Assembly (NCBI RefSeq): GCF_036250735.1
Contig: NZ_CP109430.1
Location: 8,184,001-8,248,000, forward strand
Direction: 5' to 3'
DNA: 64,000 nucleotides
DNA from: Streptosporangium sp. NBC_01495
GTDB lineage: Bacteria > Actinomycetota > Actinomycetes > Streptosporangiales > Streptosporangiaceae
The first letter of the stretch is position 1; every line of letters begins with the position of its first letter. A program made the translations under genes and the position numbers. Of this stretch, positions 26,776-35,747 are shown in pieces. The notes under the pieces were generated by a model that was given only the letters and a program-made list of their open reading frames with translations, ran no database searches and was not told the DNA's origin.

Positions 26776-27450
26776 GTGAGTTTCGAACTGGCCGTCTGGT
26801 ACGAGCCCAAACCGATCACCAGGGAACACGCGGAGAACACCTTCCGGTCCCTCCGCCACGGGGACCGGGAGAACGCGGGAACGCCTTCCCCTGGGGAACT
26901 CCGGCATGGTACGGGTCCCGGCCCCGATGAGCGGGAGGACGCTGAGGCGTACCCCGGGGTGGCGGCGTTCGCCGACCGGCTGCCCGGGGCCGAGTGGCTC
27001 TCCCCGGCCCACGTCCTGGTCGGCGTGGAACCGGAGCGGGCCGACGAGGTGTCCGCCGAGGTCTTCGCCCTGGCCGCCGAGTGCGGGCTGGTCTGCTACG
27101 ACCCGCAGCGCGGCCTGGTGCACAACCTGTCTCCGCGAGGCGTCTACCCGACCATGGAGATGCGCACGGGCGACGGGATGATCGTGGTCGGCCCCGACCT
27201 CCAGCTCATCTCCGACGCGCTCGCCACCATGTCCCCGCAGAACCCGTTCACCGCCCTGGTCGTCTTCGGCGAGCACTTCGTGCAGAGCTCCCCGGAGATC
27301 TCGGGTTACGAGCTGGAGTACAAGGACAGCGTCAGGGACCGGATGTTCCGCACGCACGTCCCGGACCTGGGGGCGGTCCAGGACGCCTTCACCGAGTACG
27401 CCACCGGCGAGCGCGCCTTCCTGGAACGCCACGACTGGCGCCTCGTCTGA
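26776..27450 (+). CDS. Uncharacterised protein
   Basis: A 224-residue soluble protein without signal or membrane helix; function unknown. It begins VSFELAVWYEPKPITREHAE and has a divergent, charged middle (about residues 30-60), then a conserved-looking core (EVFALAAECGLVCYDPQRGL, MEMRTGDGMIVVGPDLQLIS) and an acidic C-terminus. I recall similar open frames opening with MSF(D/E)LAVWYEP in other actinomycetes, sometimes as multiple copies near secreted or toxin-like genes, but no activity is established. GTG 26776 follows GGAGGA by about ten bases. It is transcribed alone. Confidence 0.75.
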   Translation: MSFELAVWYEPKPITREHAENTFRSLRHGDRENAGTPSPGELRHGTGPGPDEREDAEAYPGVAAFADRLPGAEWLSPAHVLVGVEPERADEVSAEVFALAAECGLVCYDPQRGLVHNLSPRGVYPTMEMRTGDGMIVVGPDLQLISDALATMSPQNPFTALVVFGEHFVQSSPEISGYELEYKDSVRDRMFRTHVPDLGAVQDAFTEYATGERAFLERHDWRLV

Positions 27451-27982
27451 TTTTCGTGGTGTGGTTGTTCGCGGTACGGATAGATCGGCATTACGGGCGA
27501 CCGAGGGCGATATATCAGCCGGTGCCATACTCGTGGCACCCAAGCGAACCCTCTCAGTGGACACGCGATTTCCGGCAGGCGGTCACGGTAATCCATATGG
27601 ACGGATAGCGGAAATTCATATGGACGGACCACGAAAATCCTGATAAGCGGCTTTATGCGCCATATCACGCGGACTGACCGTGCGTCCAGCCCCTGATCGT
27701 GGACTACACCCGGCCGCCGAAGGCCGGTGGCACTGAGGAAAAATTCCACCGCACATGCAGGCCAGAGCCATCGTAAGGGCTTCCGGGCGCGGCCCGAAAG
27801 GCAGACCTCCTACGCGCGCATTCGTTTCTGGACTGAGCTATTTACGGTGATATATGACTACCTCAATTGCTTTATATAAACATTATGTAAAAAACTGACT
27901 CATCTTGTGGAATCGACTGACTTAACATGTCAATCTCGGCTTCGCTGGTCCAAACCGGACCAAAAGAGTGGAGGATCCCCCC
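27451..27982. other. Gene-free, unusually A/T-rich region upstream of the subtilase
   Basis: No convincing gene. The stretch is much richer in A/T than its surroundings. It holds two direct copies of CATATGGACGGA (27594-27605 and 27617-27628, 23 bases apart) and an A/T palindrome-like block TTATATAAACATTATGTAA (27872-27890; 14 of 19 positions symmetric). The latter is about 95 bases before the subtilase start and may contain its promoter or an operator. GTGGAGGA at 27969-27976 is the subtilase ribosome site. Confidence 0.45.
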
Positions 27983-29203
<1,221 letters not shown>

Positions 29204-29211
29204 CATCGGGC

Positions 29212-29255
29212 GAACGGACCCGCGGACACCGTGCGAGGCGTCCGCGGGTCCGTTC
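29212..29255. terminator. Perfect 16-bp stem-loop terminator
   Basis: GAACGGACCCGCGGAC (29212-29227) pairs perfectly with 29240-29255 across a 12-base loop, and TTCGT follows. It lies between the convergent subtilase and amidohydrolase genes and likely serves both. Confidence 0.8.
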
Positions 29256-29289
29256 TTCGTGGGGCCCGACCGGCGACAGGCTCACGTGT

Positions 29290-30471
29290 TCAACGGACCC
29301 GGAAGCCCGCGCGGAAGACCGCTCGGACGTCTCGGAGCCGGTCGAGGTCGTCGAGGGGGTTCCCGGTCACGGCCAGCAGGTCGGCGTCCGCGCCCACCGC
29401 GATCCGCCCCTTCCGGTCGGAAACCCCGCATGCCTGAGCGGCGAGGCCGGTCGCCGCCGTGAGTGCCTCCAGGGGAGACGGGCCCTCCGCGGTGAACTGG
29501 GAGACGGCGTACGGCAGCACGTCGTGCGGCTTGACCGGCATGATGCCGGCGTCCGTACCGAGCACGATCCTGGCACCGAGCCTGTACAGGCTTCTGAGCG
29601 CCTCGTGTACGGCTTGCACGCGCCTGGCGACCTCGGGGGGCAGGACGAGCGGTGAATCGCCGGGGACGACTCCGATCGTCACGCTCACGAAGACGTCGCT
29701 CCCGGCGAGGGCGGCGAGCAGGGCGGGGTCCGCGTCGACCCCGTCCGCGGTCACGAACGTCGCGTGCTCGATGCTGTCCACTCCCGCCGCCAGCGCGTCC
29801 CTGATCGCCGGCGTACCGTGCGCGTGGGCGGCGACGGGCAGGCCGAGCCGATGCGCTTCGTCGACGACGGCCCGCAGGTCGGCCGACGAGTACTGCGACT
29901 CGTGCGGCGGGGAGCCCGGCGTCATGTTGCCACCGCTCAGCATGATCTTGACCACCGCGCAGCCTCGCTCGTGCCGGTCCCGTACCGCGGCACGCAAGGC
30001 GGCGGCTCCTTCGGCCGCGCCACCCATGAAATGGCAGTGACCGCCGGGCGTCGTGATCGGGGGCCCGGCGGCGAGGATCTCCGGCCCCTCTCCGGGGCGC
30101 CGGTCCAGCTCCGCCCTCAGCGCCAGCGCCAGATAGTTGCGGTCACCGAGGTCACGCACGGTCGTGATACCGGCCTGGAGCGCCCTGTCGGCCGCGGCTC
30201 GCATCCTGGCCAGGAGCTCCGCGTCGTCGGCGGTGGTGAACGCGGTCACCGGGTCGGGACCGGCGTCGAAGCCGAGATGCACATGAGGGTCGACGAGTCC
30301 CGGCATCAGGAACGCGTTCACCCCGAGGTCGATCAGGTCCGCCCCGTCCAACGGGAGAGCACCCGTGGTGTCCACACCGGTGATCCGCCCGTCCTCCACG
30401 AAAACCGTCGTGGGGCCGGACAGGTTCGTACCGTCGAACATCAGTCCGGCGTGAATCGCGAGAAGCGTCAT
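29290..30471 (-). CDS. Metal-dependent amidohydrolase (imidazolonepropionase-like/prolidase-like)
   Basis: A 393-residue TIM-barrel hydrolase. The metal-site pattern is complete: HVHLGFD (HxH) near residue 63, Lys in VVKIMLSGG (likely carboxylated), His in LPVAAHAHG, His in SIEHATF and Asp in LGTDAGI. The N- and C-terminal strands (FVEDGRITGVD, IAVGADADLLAVTGNP) form the usual composite beta-sandwich. It is cytoplasmic, with no signal. The subgroup includes Xaa-Pro dipeptidases and other amide or lactam hydrolases; the substrate cannot be predicted. It converges on the subtilase, with no visible operon partner. Confidence 0.88.
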   Translation of the reverse strand: MTLLAIHAGLMFDGTNLSGPTTVFVEDGRITGVDTTGALPLDGADLIDLGVNAFLMPGLVDPHVHLGFDAGPDPVTAFTTADDAELLARMRAAADRALQAGITTVRDLGDRNYLALALRAELDRRPGEGPEILAAGPPITTPGGHCHFMGGAAEGAAALRAAVRDRHERGCAVVKIMLSGGNMTPGSPPHESQYSSADLRAVVDEAHRLGLPVAAHAHGTPAIRDALAAGVDSIEHATFVTADGVDADPALLAALAGSDVFVSVTIGVVPGDSPLVLPPEVARRVQAVHEALRSLYRLGARIVLGTDAGIMPVKPHDVLPYAVSQFTAEGPSPLEALTAATGLAAQACGVSDRKGRIAVGADADLLAVTGNPLDDLDRLRDVRAVFRAGFRVR

Positions 30472-30540
30472 GGTCGGGAAGCTCCTGGGGGGAGATGGCG
30501 TGCGCGGTCACCCCGTCCCGTCCCCGGGACGTCACAGATC

Positions 30541-30579
30541 CGGTGGCGGTGGCGGTGGCGATGGCGATGGCGATGGCGC
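30541..30579. repeat. Hexanucleotide microsatellite
   Basis: Three GGTGGC-type units run directly into three GATGGC units (30541-30579). The units differ at one base, suggesting slippage. It lies about 70 bases upstream of the amidohydrolase start and may contact its promoter region. Confidence 0.8.
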
Positions 30580-30882
30580 AACAACATCACGAACGACCTG
30601 AGAGGGCCCTGAGACCCACTGAGAGGAGACACAGCCCAGCTCCCCGACATCCAGGGGAAGACATCATCGATCGCTCCACGAATTCCGGACATCCGATATC
30701 GATGAGCCAGGGCGGCCTGTGGCGCCTCAGCCCTGGACTGGGTCGTGCAGGGGTGCTTCAGCTACGGCGCCACACCCCGAACCAGCCCCCGAACGACGCT
30801 TCAGCGGCGGCGCGTCGCCAGGGCGGCCGGAAAGAAAGCGACTACGGCCCGCACCCCGTACGGCCAGAACACGTGCAGCGGA

Positions 30883-30998
30883 GGTGGGCGGGTGTTCCGG
30901 CCGGCGTAAAAAAAGCCCGCAACCACCACGCCCGAGCAGGCCGGAGGCCTGAACCACCAGAGCGCGACTGAGACGGCCGGCCGGAACACCCGCCCACC
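30883..30998. repeat. Long inverted repeat (23-bp perfect arms) with internal stem and A-run
   Basis: The 23 bases at 30883-30905 (starting GGTGGGCGGGTGTTCC) are exactly complementary to 30976-30998. The 70-base loop holds a small AGGCC/GGCCT stem and a seven-A run (30908-30914), which on the minus strand is a T-run after GCGGGC. The hexamer GCAGCG occurs just left (30875-30880) and immediately right (30999-31004) of the element, resembling a target duplication. It may be a MITE-like remnant or a strong structured transcript end for the minus-strand oxidoreductase gene. Confidence 0.75.
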
Positions 30999-31002
30999 GC
31001 AG

Positions 31003-31156
31003 CGAGCACAAAGACCAACCACACCAAGCACAACCGGAACACCCGTACCGACAACCCTCCGCGAGCACGAAGAACAACCGCACCGAGAAGGTTCGCCCGT
31101 ACCGACAACCCACCACGGCCCGTACCGACAACCCACCACGAGCACAAAGAACAACC
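31003..31156. repeat. Interleaved direct repeats
   Basis: Two motifs alternate. CGAGCACRAAGAMCAACC occurs at 31003-31020, 31062-31079 and 31139-31156. CCCGTACCGACAACCC occurs at 31042-31057, 31096-31111 and 31119-31134, the last two being 23 bases apart inside a tandem unit. Together with the neighbouring inverted repeat they form an organised array of about 290 bases. No known family is recognised. Confidence 0.75.
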
Positions 31157-31236
31157 ACCCCGCCCACCCGGGAACCACCCCAAGCAGACGGGAAGGGAAA
31201 CACCTCAGATACCCAGAAAGGGGAACCCCGGGTCAG

Positions 31237-32217
31237 TCATTCACCGGGAAAACGGACACCCACCTGCGAGCGGACCTCGTCCATGACGCCCATCACGTCG
31301 AGGGTCGCCTGCCAGGGCATCAGCGGGCTCTCCAGCAGGCCCTCGCGCAGGCAGCGCATCGCCTCGGTCGCCTCGTGCAGCATGCCCTTCCCCTCGAAGG
31401 GGACGTGGAAGGTCTCCGGCTCGCCGTCCGTGCGGTACAGGGTGAAGGTGTCGGGGCGGAAGAACAGGTGCGGCAGCTCGATCCGGCCGAGCGGGCCGGA
31501 GATGGACGCGGTGACCGGGCTGTCCGTGGTGATGCCGCAGGACAGCAGGGCGACCGCGCCGCTGTCGTAGCCGAGCAGCACGCCGGTGTTCTCGTCCACC
31601 CCCTCGGGGGTCAGCCGTGCCCAGGACCGCACCCCGGCGGGGGCGCCGAGCACCATGTGGGCGAAGGAGATCGGGTAGACGCCCACGTCGAGCAGGGCGC
31701 CACCGCCGAGTGCCGGGTTGCGGAGCCGGTGGTCGGCCGGGACGGAGGCGGAGAACCCGAAGTCGGCGTGAACGGTGCTGACCGGGCCGACGGCGCCTCC
31801 CTCGACCAGCTCCATGATCTTGCGGATGGCCGGGATGCAGCGCGTCCACATGGCCTCCATCAGGAACAGGCCCCGCTCCCGAGCGAGATCGACCAGCTTG
31901 GCGGCCTCGGCCCGGTTGAGGGTGAACGCCTTCTCGCACAGTACGGCCTTGCCCCCTTCGAGGCAGGTCCGTACGGCGTCGTAGTGGGCATTCTGGGTGT
32001 TGGCGACGTAGACGATGTCCACGTCGGGGTCGGCGGCCAGCTCCGCCCAGCTCCCGTGGGCCCGCGGGATGCCGTGCCGGTCGGCGAAGTCCCGCGCGGA
32101 CTTCTCCGACCGCGATCCGACCGCGACCACCTCGGCGTCCGGCAGGAGCTTCAGGTCCTCGGTGAAGGTGGCGGCGATGCCGCCGGTCGCCAGAATTCCC
32201 CACTTAATCGTGCTCAT
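31237..32217 (-). CDS. Gfo/Idh/MocA family oxidoreductase
   Basis: A 326-residue NAD(P)-dependent dehydrogenase, probably acting on a sugar or inositol derivative. The N-terminal Rossmann fold shows IKWGILATGGIAATFTEDL and AEVVAVGSRSEKSARDFADR; the catalytic-loop motif is reads VLCEKAFTLN (the family's EKP, here EKA). The C-terminal half (VSTVHADFGFSASVP, GGGALLDVGVYPISFAHMVL) is the typical substrate and dimerisation domain, including the conserved DVG-Y segment. I start at ATG 32217, where the nucleotide fold begins at once; GGTGAG is about ten bases upstream. It is a single gene. The substrate cannot be named. Confidence 0.9.
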   Translation of the reverse strand: MSTIKWGILATGGIAATFTEDLKLLPDAEVVAVGSRSEKSARDFADRHGIPRAHGSWAELAADPDVDIVYVANTQNAHYDAVRTCLEGGKAVLCEKAFTLNRAEAAKLVDLARERGLFLMEAMWTRCIPAIRKIMELVEGGAVGPVSTVHADFGFSASVPADHRLRNPALGGGALLDVGVYPISFAHMVLGAPAGVRSWARLTPEGVDENTGVLLGYDSGAVALLSCGITTDSPVTASISGPLGRIELPHLFFRPDTFTLYRTDGEPETFHVPFEGKGMLHEATEAMRCLREGLLESPLMPWQATLDVMGVMDEVRSQVGVRFPGE

Positions 32218-32365
32218 GACGACATATCTCACCATGGGCGCCCGGCGAGGAAGCTCCCGGTACCGGCCTTGTCCCGGGCGCCCGTGAAAGGACCGGCGGT
32301 GCGGGCCTCATCCCATGGCCCGCACCCCGTGGCCCGCACCCCATGTGGCCCGCCCCCTGAGGACG

Positions 32366-33949
32366 TCAGCCTCGCGTGTCGGCGAGCAGGGCGTTGAGCA
32401 CCAGGTCGGGGTGATCGCGCATCACGCCGCGCATGCGCCACTCGTCGGTGAACAGCGCCAGCAGGGCCCCGTCGAGCGATCGGGTGAAGACCTCCACCCC
32501 GCGCTGGCGGGCCAGGATCGGCGCCGACTCGGCGTCGGTGAGCCTGGCGATGCCGAAGTCGAGCCGGTCCATCAGGATCTCGGTGTTGAACTCGGCGGCC
32601 ATCCGGTGCTTGACCACGTCGAACTGCATCGGGCCCACCGCCGCGAGCACCGGCGACTGGTCGCCTCGGACGTCGGAGCGGAGCACCTGGACCACGCCCT
32701 CGGCGTCGAGCTGCTCGATCCCCTTGCGGAACTGCTTGGACCGGCTGGAGTCGCGGACCCTGGCGGTGGAGAAGTGCTCGGGCGCGAAGCTCGGGATCCT
32801 CGGGAACTCGACGGGCGAGCCGTCGTAGAGCGTGTCGCCGGGCCGCAGGGCGCTGGCGTTGACCAGGCCGACCACGTCGCCGGGGTACGCCTCGTCGATC
32901 GTGGCGCGCTCCTGGCCGAAGACCGACTGGGCGTACTTGGTCGCGAACGGGCGGGCGGTGGCCGCGTGGATGAGCACCATGCCGCGCTCGAACCTGCCCG
33001 AGCAGACCCGGACGAAGGCGATGCGGTCGCGGTGCGAGGGGTCCATGTTGGCCTGCACCTTGAAGACCAGGCCGGAGAACGGCTCCTCCAGCGGGCGCGG
33101 GTCTTCGGCGACGTCCGGGCGGGGCGTGGGGGCGGGGGCGATGTCGACCATGGCGTCCAGCAGGCGGCCGACGCCGAAGTTGGACAGCGCGGCCCCGAAC
33201 AGCACCGGGGTCGACTCGTGCGCCTCGAAGGTCTTCTGGTCGTGGTCGGCGCCGATCGCGGAGAGCAGGTCGATCTCGTCCTTGGCCCGCTCCCAGTCGC
33301 CGCCCAGCTCCGCCAGGGCCTGCTCGGCGCTCAGGTCGGTCTCGATGGCCTTGGTGGCACCGCCGGGCGTACGGGTGTAGCGGACGATCCGGTCGGCGGC
33401 GCGGTCGGCCACGCCGTGGAAGAAGCCGCCGTTGCCGATCGGCCAGGTGATCGGCGTGGGCTTCAGGCCGGTGCGCTCCTCGATCTCGTCCAGCAGCTCC
33501 AGCGCCTCGCGCCCCGGCCGGTCCCACTTGTTGACGAATGTGATCACGGGGATGCGGCGGTGCCGGCAGACCTCGAACAGCTTCAGGGTCTGCGGCTCCA
33601 TGCCCTTGGCCGCGTCGAGCAGCATGACCGCGCAGTCGACGGCGGCCAGCACCCGGTAGGTGTCCTCGGAGAAGTCGGCGTGGCCGGGGGTGTCGACCAG
33701 ATTGAACATGTGCCCGCGGTACTCGAACCGGAGCGCGGCGGAGGTGATGGAGATGCCCCTGGCCTTCTCCATCTCCATCCAGTCGGAGGTGACCCCGCGC
33801 CGCCCGGACTTGCCGTGCACCGCACCCGCCTGGCTGATGGCGGAGGCGTGCAGCGCCAGCGCCTCGGTCATGGTCGACTTGCCCGCGTCGGGGTGGCTGA
33901 TCACCGCGAACGTGCGGCGACGAGCCGCCTCCTGAAGGATCGCGGCCAT
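32366..33949 (-). CDS. prfC: Peptide chain release factor 3
   Basis: A 527-residue translational GTPase that removes RF1/RF2 from the ribosome after termination and takes part in post-peptidyl-transfer quality control. GTP-binding motifs are intact: G1 SHPDAGKST, switch/G2 in RGISITSAAL, G3 DTPGHADFSEDT, G4 FVNKWDRP. The middle beta-barrel and the C-terminal RF3 domain (LSVRDSS-like segment ARVRDSSRSKQFRKGIEQLD, VGPMQFDVVKHRM) follow in order and the length is normal. It is monocistronic, divergent from the PP2C gene at 34212. Confidence 0.96.
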   Translation of the reverse strand: MAAILQEAARRRTFAVISHPDAGKSTMTEALALHASAISQAGAVHGKSGRRGVTSDWMEMEKARGISITSAALRFEYRGHMFNLVDTPGHADFSEDTYRVLAAVDCAVMLLDAAKGMEPQTLKLFEVCRHRRIPVITFVNKWDRPGREALELLDEIEERTGLKPTPITWPIGNGGFFHGVADRAADRIVRYTRTPGGATKAIETDLSAEQALAELGGDWERAKDEIDLLSAIGADHDQKTFEAHESTPVLFGAALSNFGVGRLLDAMVDIAPAPTPRPDVAEDPRPLEEPFSGLVFKVQANMDPSHRDRIAFVRVCSGRFERGMVLIHAATARPFATKYAQSVFGQERATIDEAYPGDVVGLVNASALRPGDTLYDGSPVEFPRIPSFAPEHFSTARVRDSSRSKQFRKGIEQLDAEGVVQVLRSDVRGDQSPVLAAVGPMQFDVVKHRMAAEFNTEILMDRLDFGIARLTDAESAPILARQRGVEVFTRSLDGALLALFTDEWRMRGVMRDHPDLVLNALLADTRG

Positions 33950-34211
33950 TACTGATCTCCTAGCGATGCGTAAAGTGGGGTACTCCGGGCACAGTGCGGG
34001 GGCACTGAAGGGGCTCTTGGGGTGCCCCTGGGTGCGCTGAAAACAGCTTACGCGCCACCACAGGTGTCAACAGATGTGGCAACACTTCCCCAGGCCGCTT
34101 GCGCCACCATGGTGTTAAGTGGATTGTGGAACATCTCGGTTCGCCCTATGCCCATCCCAACTGTCCGAAAGCGGCTCAGCTCGTGCAACTCGACGATCTA
34201 GTGATGTGCAG

Positions 34212-34973
34212 ATGATCACGCTGCGCTATACGGCAGGTTCCGACGTCGGCCGGATCCGGCAAGGCAACGAGGACGCCGCCTACGCGGGCGCCCGGCTTCT
34301 CGCCGTCGCCGACGGGATGGGCGGCCATGTGGGCGGGGAGGTCGCCAGCTCTGCGGCGATCGCCACCGTCGCGTCCCTGGACCAGGAATGCCCCGGCGAC
34401 CTCGCCGCCGCCGCCGAGGCCGGGGTCCGCAAGGCCAACCAGCGCCTGCGCGAGCTGGTCGAGGAGGACCCGTCGCTCACCGGCATGGGCACCACCCTGA
34501 CCCTGATGCTCTGGAACGGCTCGCGCGTCGCCCTCGCCCACATCGGCGACTCCCGCGCCTACCTCCTGCGCAACGGTGACCTGTACCAGATCACCTACGA
34601 CCACACCCTGGTCCAGACGCTGATGGACGACGGCCGGATCACCGCCGAGGAGGCCGCCCGCCACCCGCACCGGTCGATCCTGCTGCAGGTCCTCGACGGC
34701 GGCGACAACCTTGAGCTCGACCTCTCCCTGCGGGACGCCGAGATCGGCGACCGCTACCTGCTCTGTTCCGACGGGCTGTCCGGGGTGGTCGACGCCGAGC
34801 GGCTCCGCCAGGTGCTCGCCGAGGTCGACGACCTCGACGAGGTGGCGCGGCAGCTGATCGTGCTCGCCTGCGACGCGGGAGGGCCCGACAACATCACCTG
34901 CGTGGTCGCCGACGTGGTCGAGGGGGAACCCTCGGACACCTCGGTGGTGGTCGGCTCGGCCAACCCCTCGTAG
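34212..34973 (+). CDS. PP2C-type Ser/Thr protein phosphatase (first)
   Basis: A 253-residue soluble phosphatase that dephosphorylates Ser/Thr-phosphorylated proteins, in PknB-type circuits the counterpart (PstP-like) of kinases. PPM motifs with metal-binding Asp residues are intact: DVGRIRQGNEDAAY, ADGMGGHVGGEVAS, GMGTTLTLML, HIGDSRAYL, LLCSDGLSGVV and AGGPDNITCVVAD. No transmembrane tail is present, unlike PstP. ATG 34212 is used because the fold starts immediately, as in the paralogue at 45516; the ribosome site is poor. Its final codons and stop lie in the first unit of a 44-bp tandem repeat, so the C-terminus may have been altered by repeat expansion. Confidence 0.93.
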   Translation: MITLRYTAGSDVGRIRQGNEDAAYAGARLLAVADGMGGHVGGEVASSAAIATVASLDQECPGDLAAAAEAGVRKANQRLRELVEEDPSLTGMGTTLTLMLWNGSRVALAHIGDSRAYLLRNGDLYQITYDHTLVQTLMDDGRITAEEAARHPHRSILLQVLDGGDNLELDLSLRDAEIGDRYLLCSDGLSGVVDAERLRQVLAEVDDLDEVARQLIVLACDAGGPDNITCVVADVVEGEPSDTSVVVGSANPS

Positions 34974-35127
34974 AGCCGGTCCCTCACACGACCTCACGTG
35001 GAGACGACCCCTCGTAGAGCCGGCCCCTCACACAACCTCACGTGGAGACGACCCCTCGTAGAGCCGGCCCCTCACACAACCTCACGTGGAGACGACCCCT
35101 CGTAGAGCCGGTCCCTCACACGACCCT
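34964..35127. repeat. 44-bp tandem repeat starting in the phosphatase 3' end
   Basis: About 3.7 copies of a 44-bp unit start at 34964, 35008, 35052 and 35096. Each begins CCCCTCGTAGAGCCGG and contains CCTCACGTGGAGACGA. Copies differ at only a few positions. The first copy contains the stop codon of the PP2C gene, so the array grew from coding DNA into the 3' flank. The rest of 35128-35269 shows only the ribosome site of the small gene at 35270. Confidence 0.9.
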
Positions 35128-35269
35128 CGCGAGAGCCACCCCTCTCGTGCGGACCGGCTCTCATGAAGGCCGGTCCGGTACGCGGTGAGTCCTGGTCGCG
35201 GCCGGGGACAGCGGCTATCGTCGGAGATCCGGGCTCCTCGCCGATCACCGCTCCGGAGGGATGTTCCTC

Positions 35270-35362
35270 ATGTACAAGGAGTTCGCCATCGAGGCCATCG
35301 TGTGGCTCATTCCCGTCGTGATCCTTGTCGGTCTCGCCTACATGATCACTCGCCCCGCCTGA
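35270..35362 (+). CDS. Very small membrane peptide (30 residues)
   Basis: The frame reads MYKEFAIEAIVWLIPVVILV and ends GLAYMITRPA. GGAGGG (35255-35260) is nine bases before the ATG at 35270, which is a good spacing; the in-frame ATG 35261 abuts the ribosome site and is unlikely. The product would be a single transmembrane helix (about residues 9-26) with short charged ends. No family is recognised. It stands alone between two repeat regions. It may be a real small membrane protein, but the short length keeps this uncertain. Confidence 0.5.
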   Translation: MYKEFAIEAIVWLIPVVILVGLAYMITRPA

Positions 35363-35660
35363 CCCCCGCGGCGGCTTCCCGGGACGGAGCCGAGGAGGTG
35401 GAGCCCCGCTCCCGCTCCTCCGCTCTTCCATGCCCCCGTTCTCCATGCCCCCGCTCTTCCATGCCCTCGTCGCCCCCGGTCCCGCTCTTCCAAGCCCCCG
35501 CTCTTCCATGCCCCCGTCGCCCCCGGTCCCGGCTCACCGGCAGGCCCTCGTACGGGTTTCCCCGCCCCTCGTCCCTCGCCCTCGTGTGAGCCCCGCGCGG
35601 CGGTAGTCCCCGCGGCCGAGGAACCTATGCGGATATTTTTCCGCTTCGGGAACTATTCCC
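35363..35660. other. Non-coding spacer with pyrimidine-rich repeats
   Basis: C/T-rich, repeat-filled DNA up to about 35540, then GC-rich sequence that turns abruptly A/T-rich near 35630 ahead of the flotillin operon. No gene with an acceptable start is seen on either strand. Confidence 0.5.
35451..35530. repeat. 33-bp repeat pair with shorter related units
   Basis: Two 33-bp copies (35451-35483 and 35498-35530), one mismatch apart, begin CCGCTCTTCCATGCCC and end CCCCCGGTCCC. Shorter partial units lie at 35419-35450 and 35481-35497. Not coding as far as I can tell. Confidence 0.75.
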
Positions 35661-35687
35661 TTTAACAGATCTTTATCTGTATATAGT
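35661..35687 (+). promoter_or_regulatory. Putative promoter/operator of the flotillin operon
   Basis: An A/T island 60-90 bases before the operon contains TATAGT (35682-35687) as a possible -10 and TTTAAC (35661-35666) as a weak -35, with the perfect palindrome ACAGAT-N4-ATCTGT (35665-35680) between them. The palindrome would be well placed for a repressor or activator. The AT content contrasts sharply with the surroundings. Confidence 0.4.
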
Positions 35688-35747
35688 CACCTATACGTGC
35701 TCGGGGGAGCGCGTTCCAGTACGCCAGCAGGGGGATTTCGCACGCCA

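Larger units (their letters stand above)
30472..31236. other. 765-base gene-free region with several repeat families
   Basis: No convincing gene. Open frames across it are repetitive, Cys/Gly/Arg-rich and lack plausible starts. It contains a hexamer microsatellite (30541-30579), a large inverted repeat (30883-30998) and dispersed direct repeats (31003-31156), each listed separately. It lies downstream of both the minus-strand oxidoreductase and upstream of the minus-strand amidohydrolase. Confidence 0.6.

Noticed and set aside
27451..27982. tRNA or riboswitch in the A/T-rich gap before the subtilase
   Set aside because: No cloverleaf, T-arm or known riboswitch core could be found by eye.
30883..30998. 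CRISPR-like or insertion-sequence element
   Set aside because: There is only one inverted pair and irregular direct repeats, with no regular spacers, transposase or cas genes.
30727..31203. Repetitive Cys/Gly/Arg-rich minus-strand frames
   Set aside because: They arise from the direct repeats in the gene-free region, lack ribosome sites and shift frame between repeat copies, so I list the DNA as repeats, not genes.
34119..34211. Upstream in-frame extension of the first PP2C gene from GTG 34119
   Set aside because: The extra 31 residues lack family similarity and a ribosome site, and the paralogue at 45516 starts directly with the fold.
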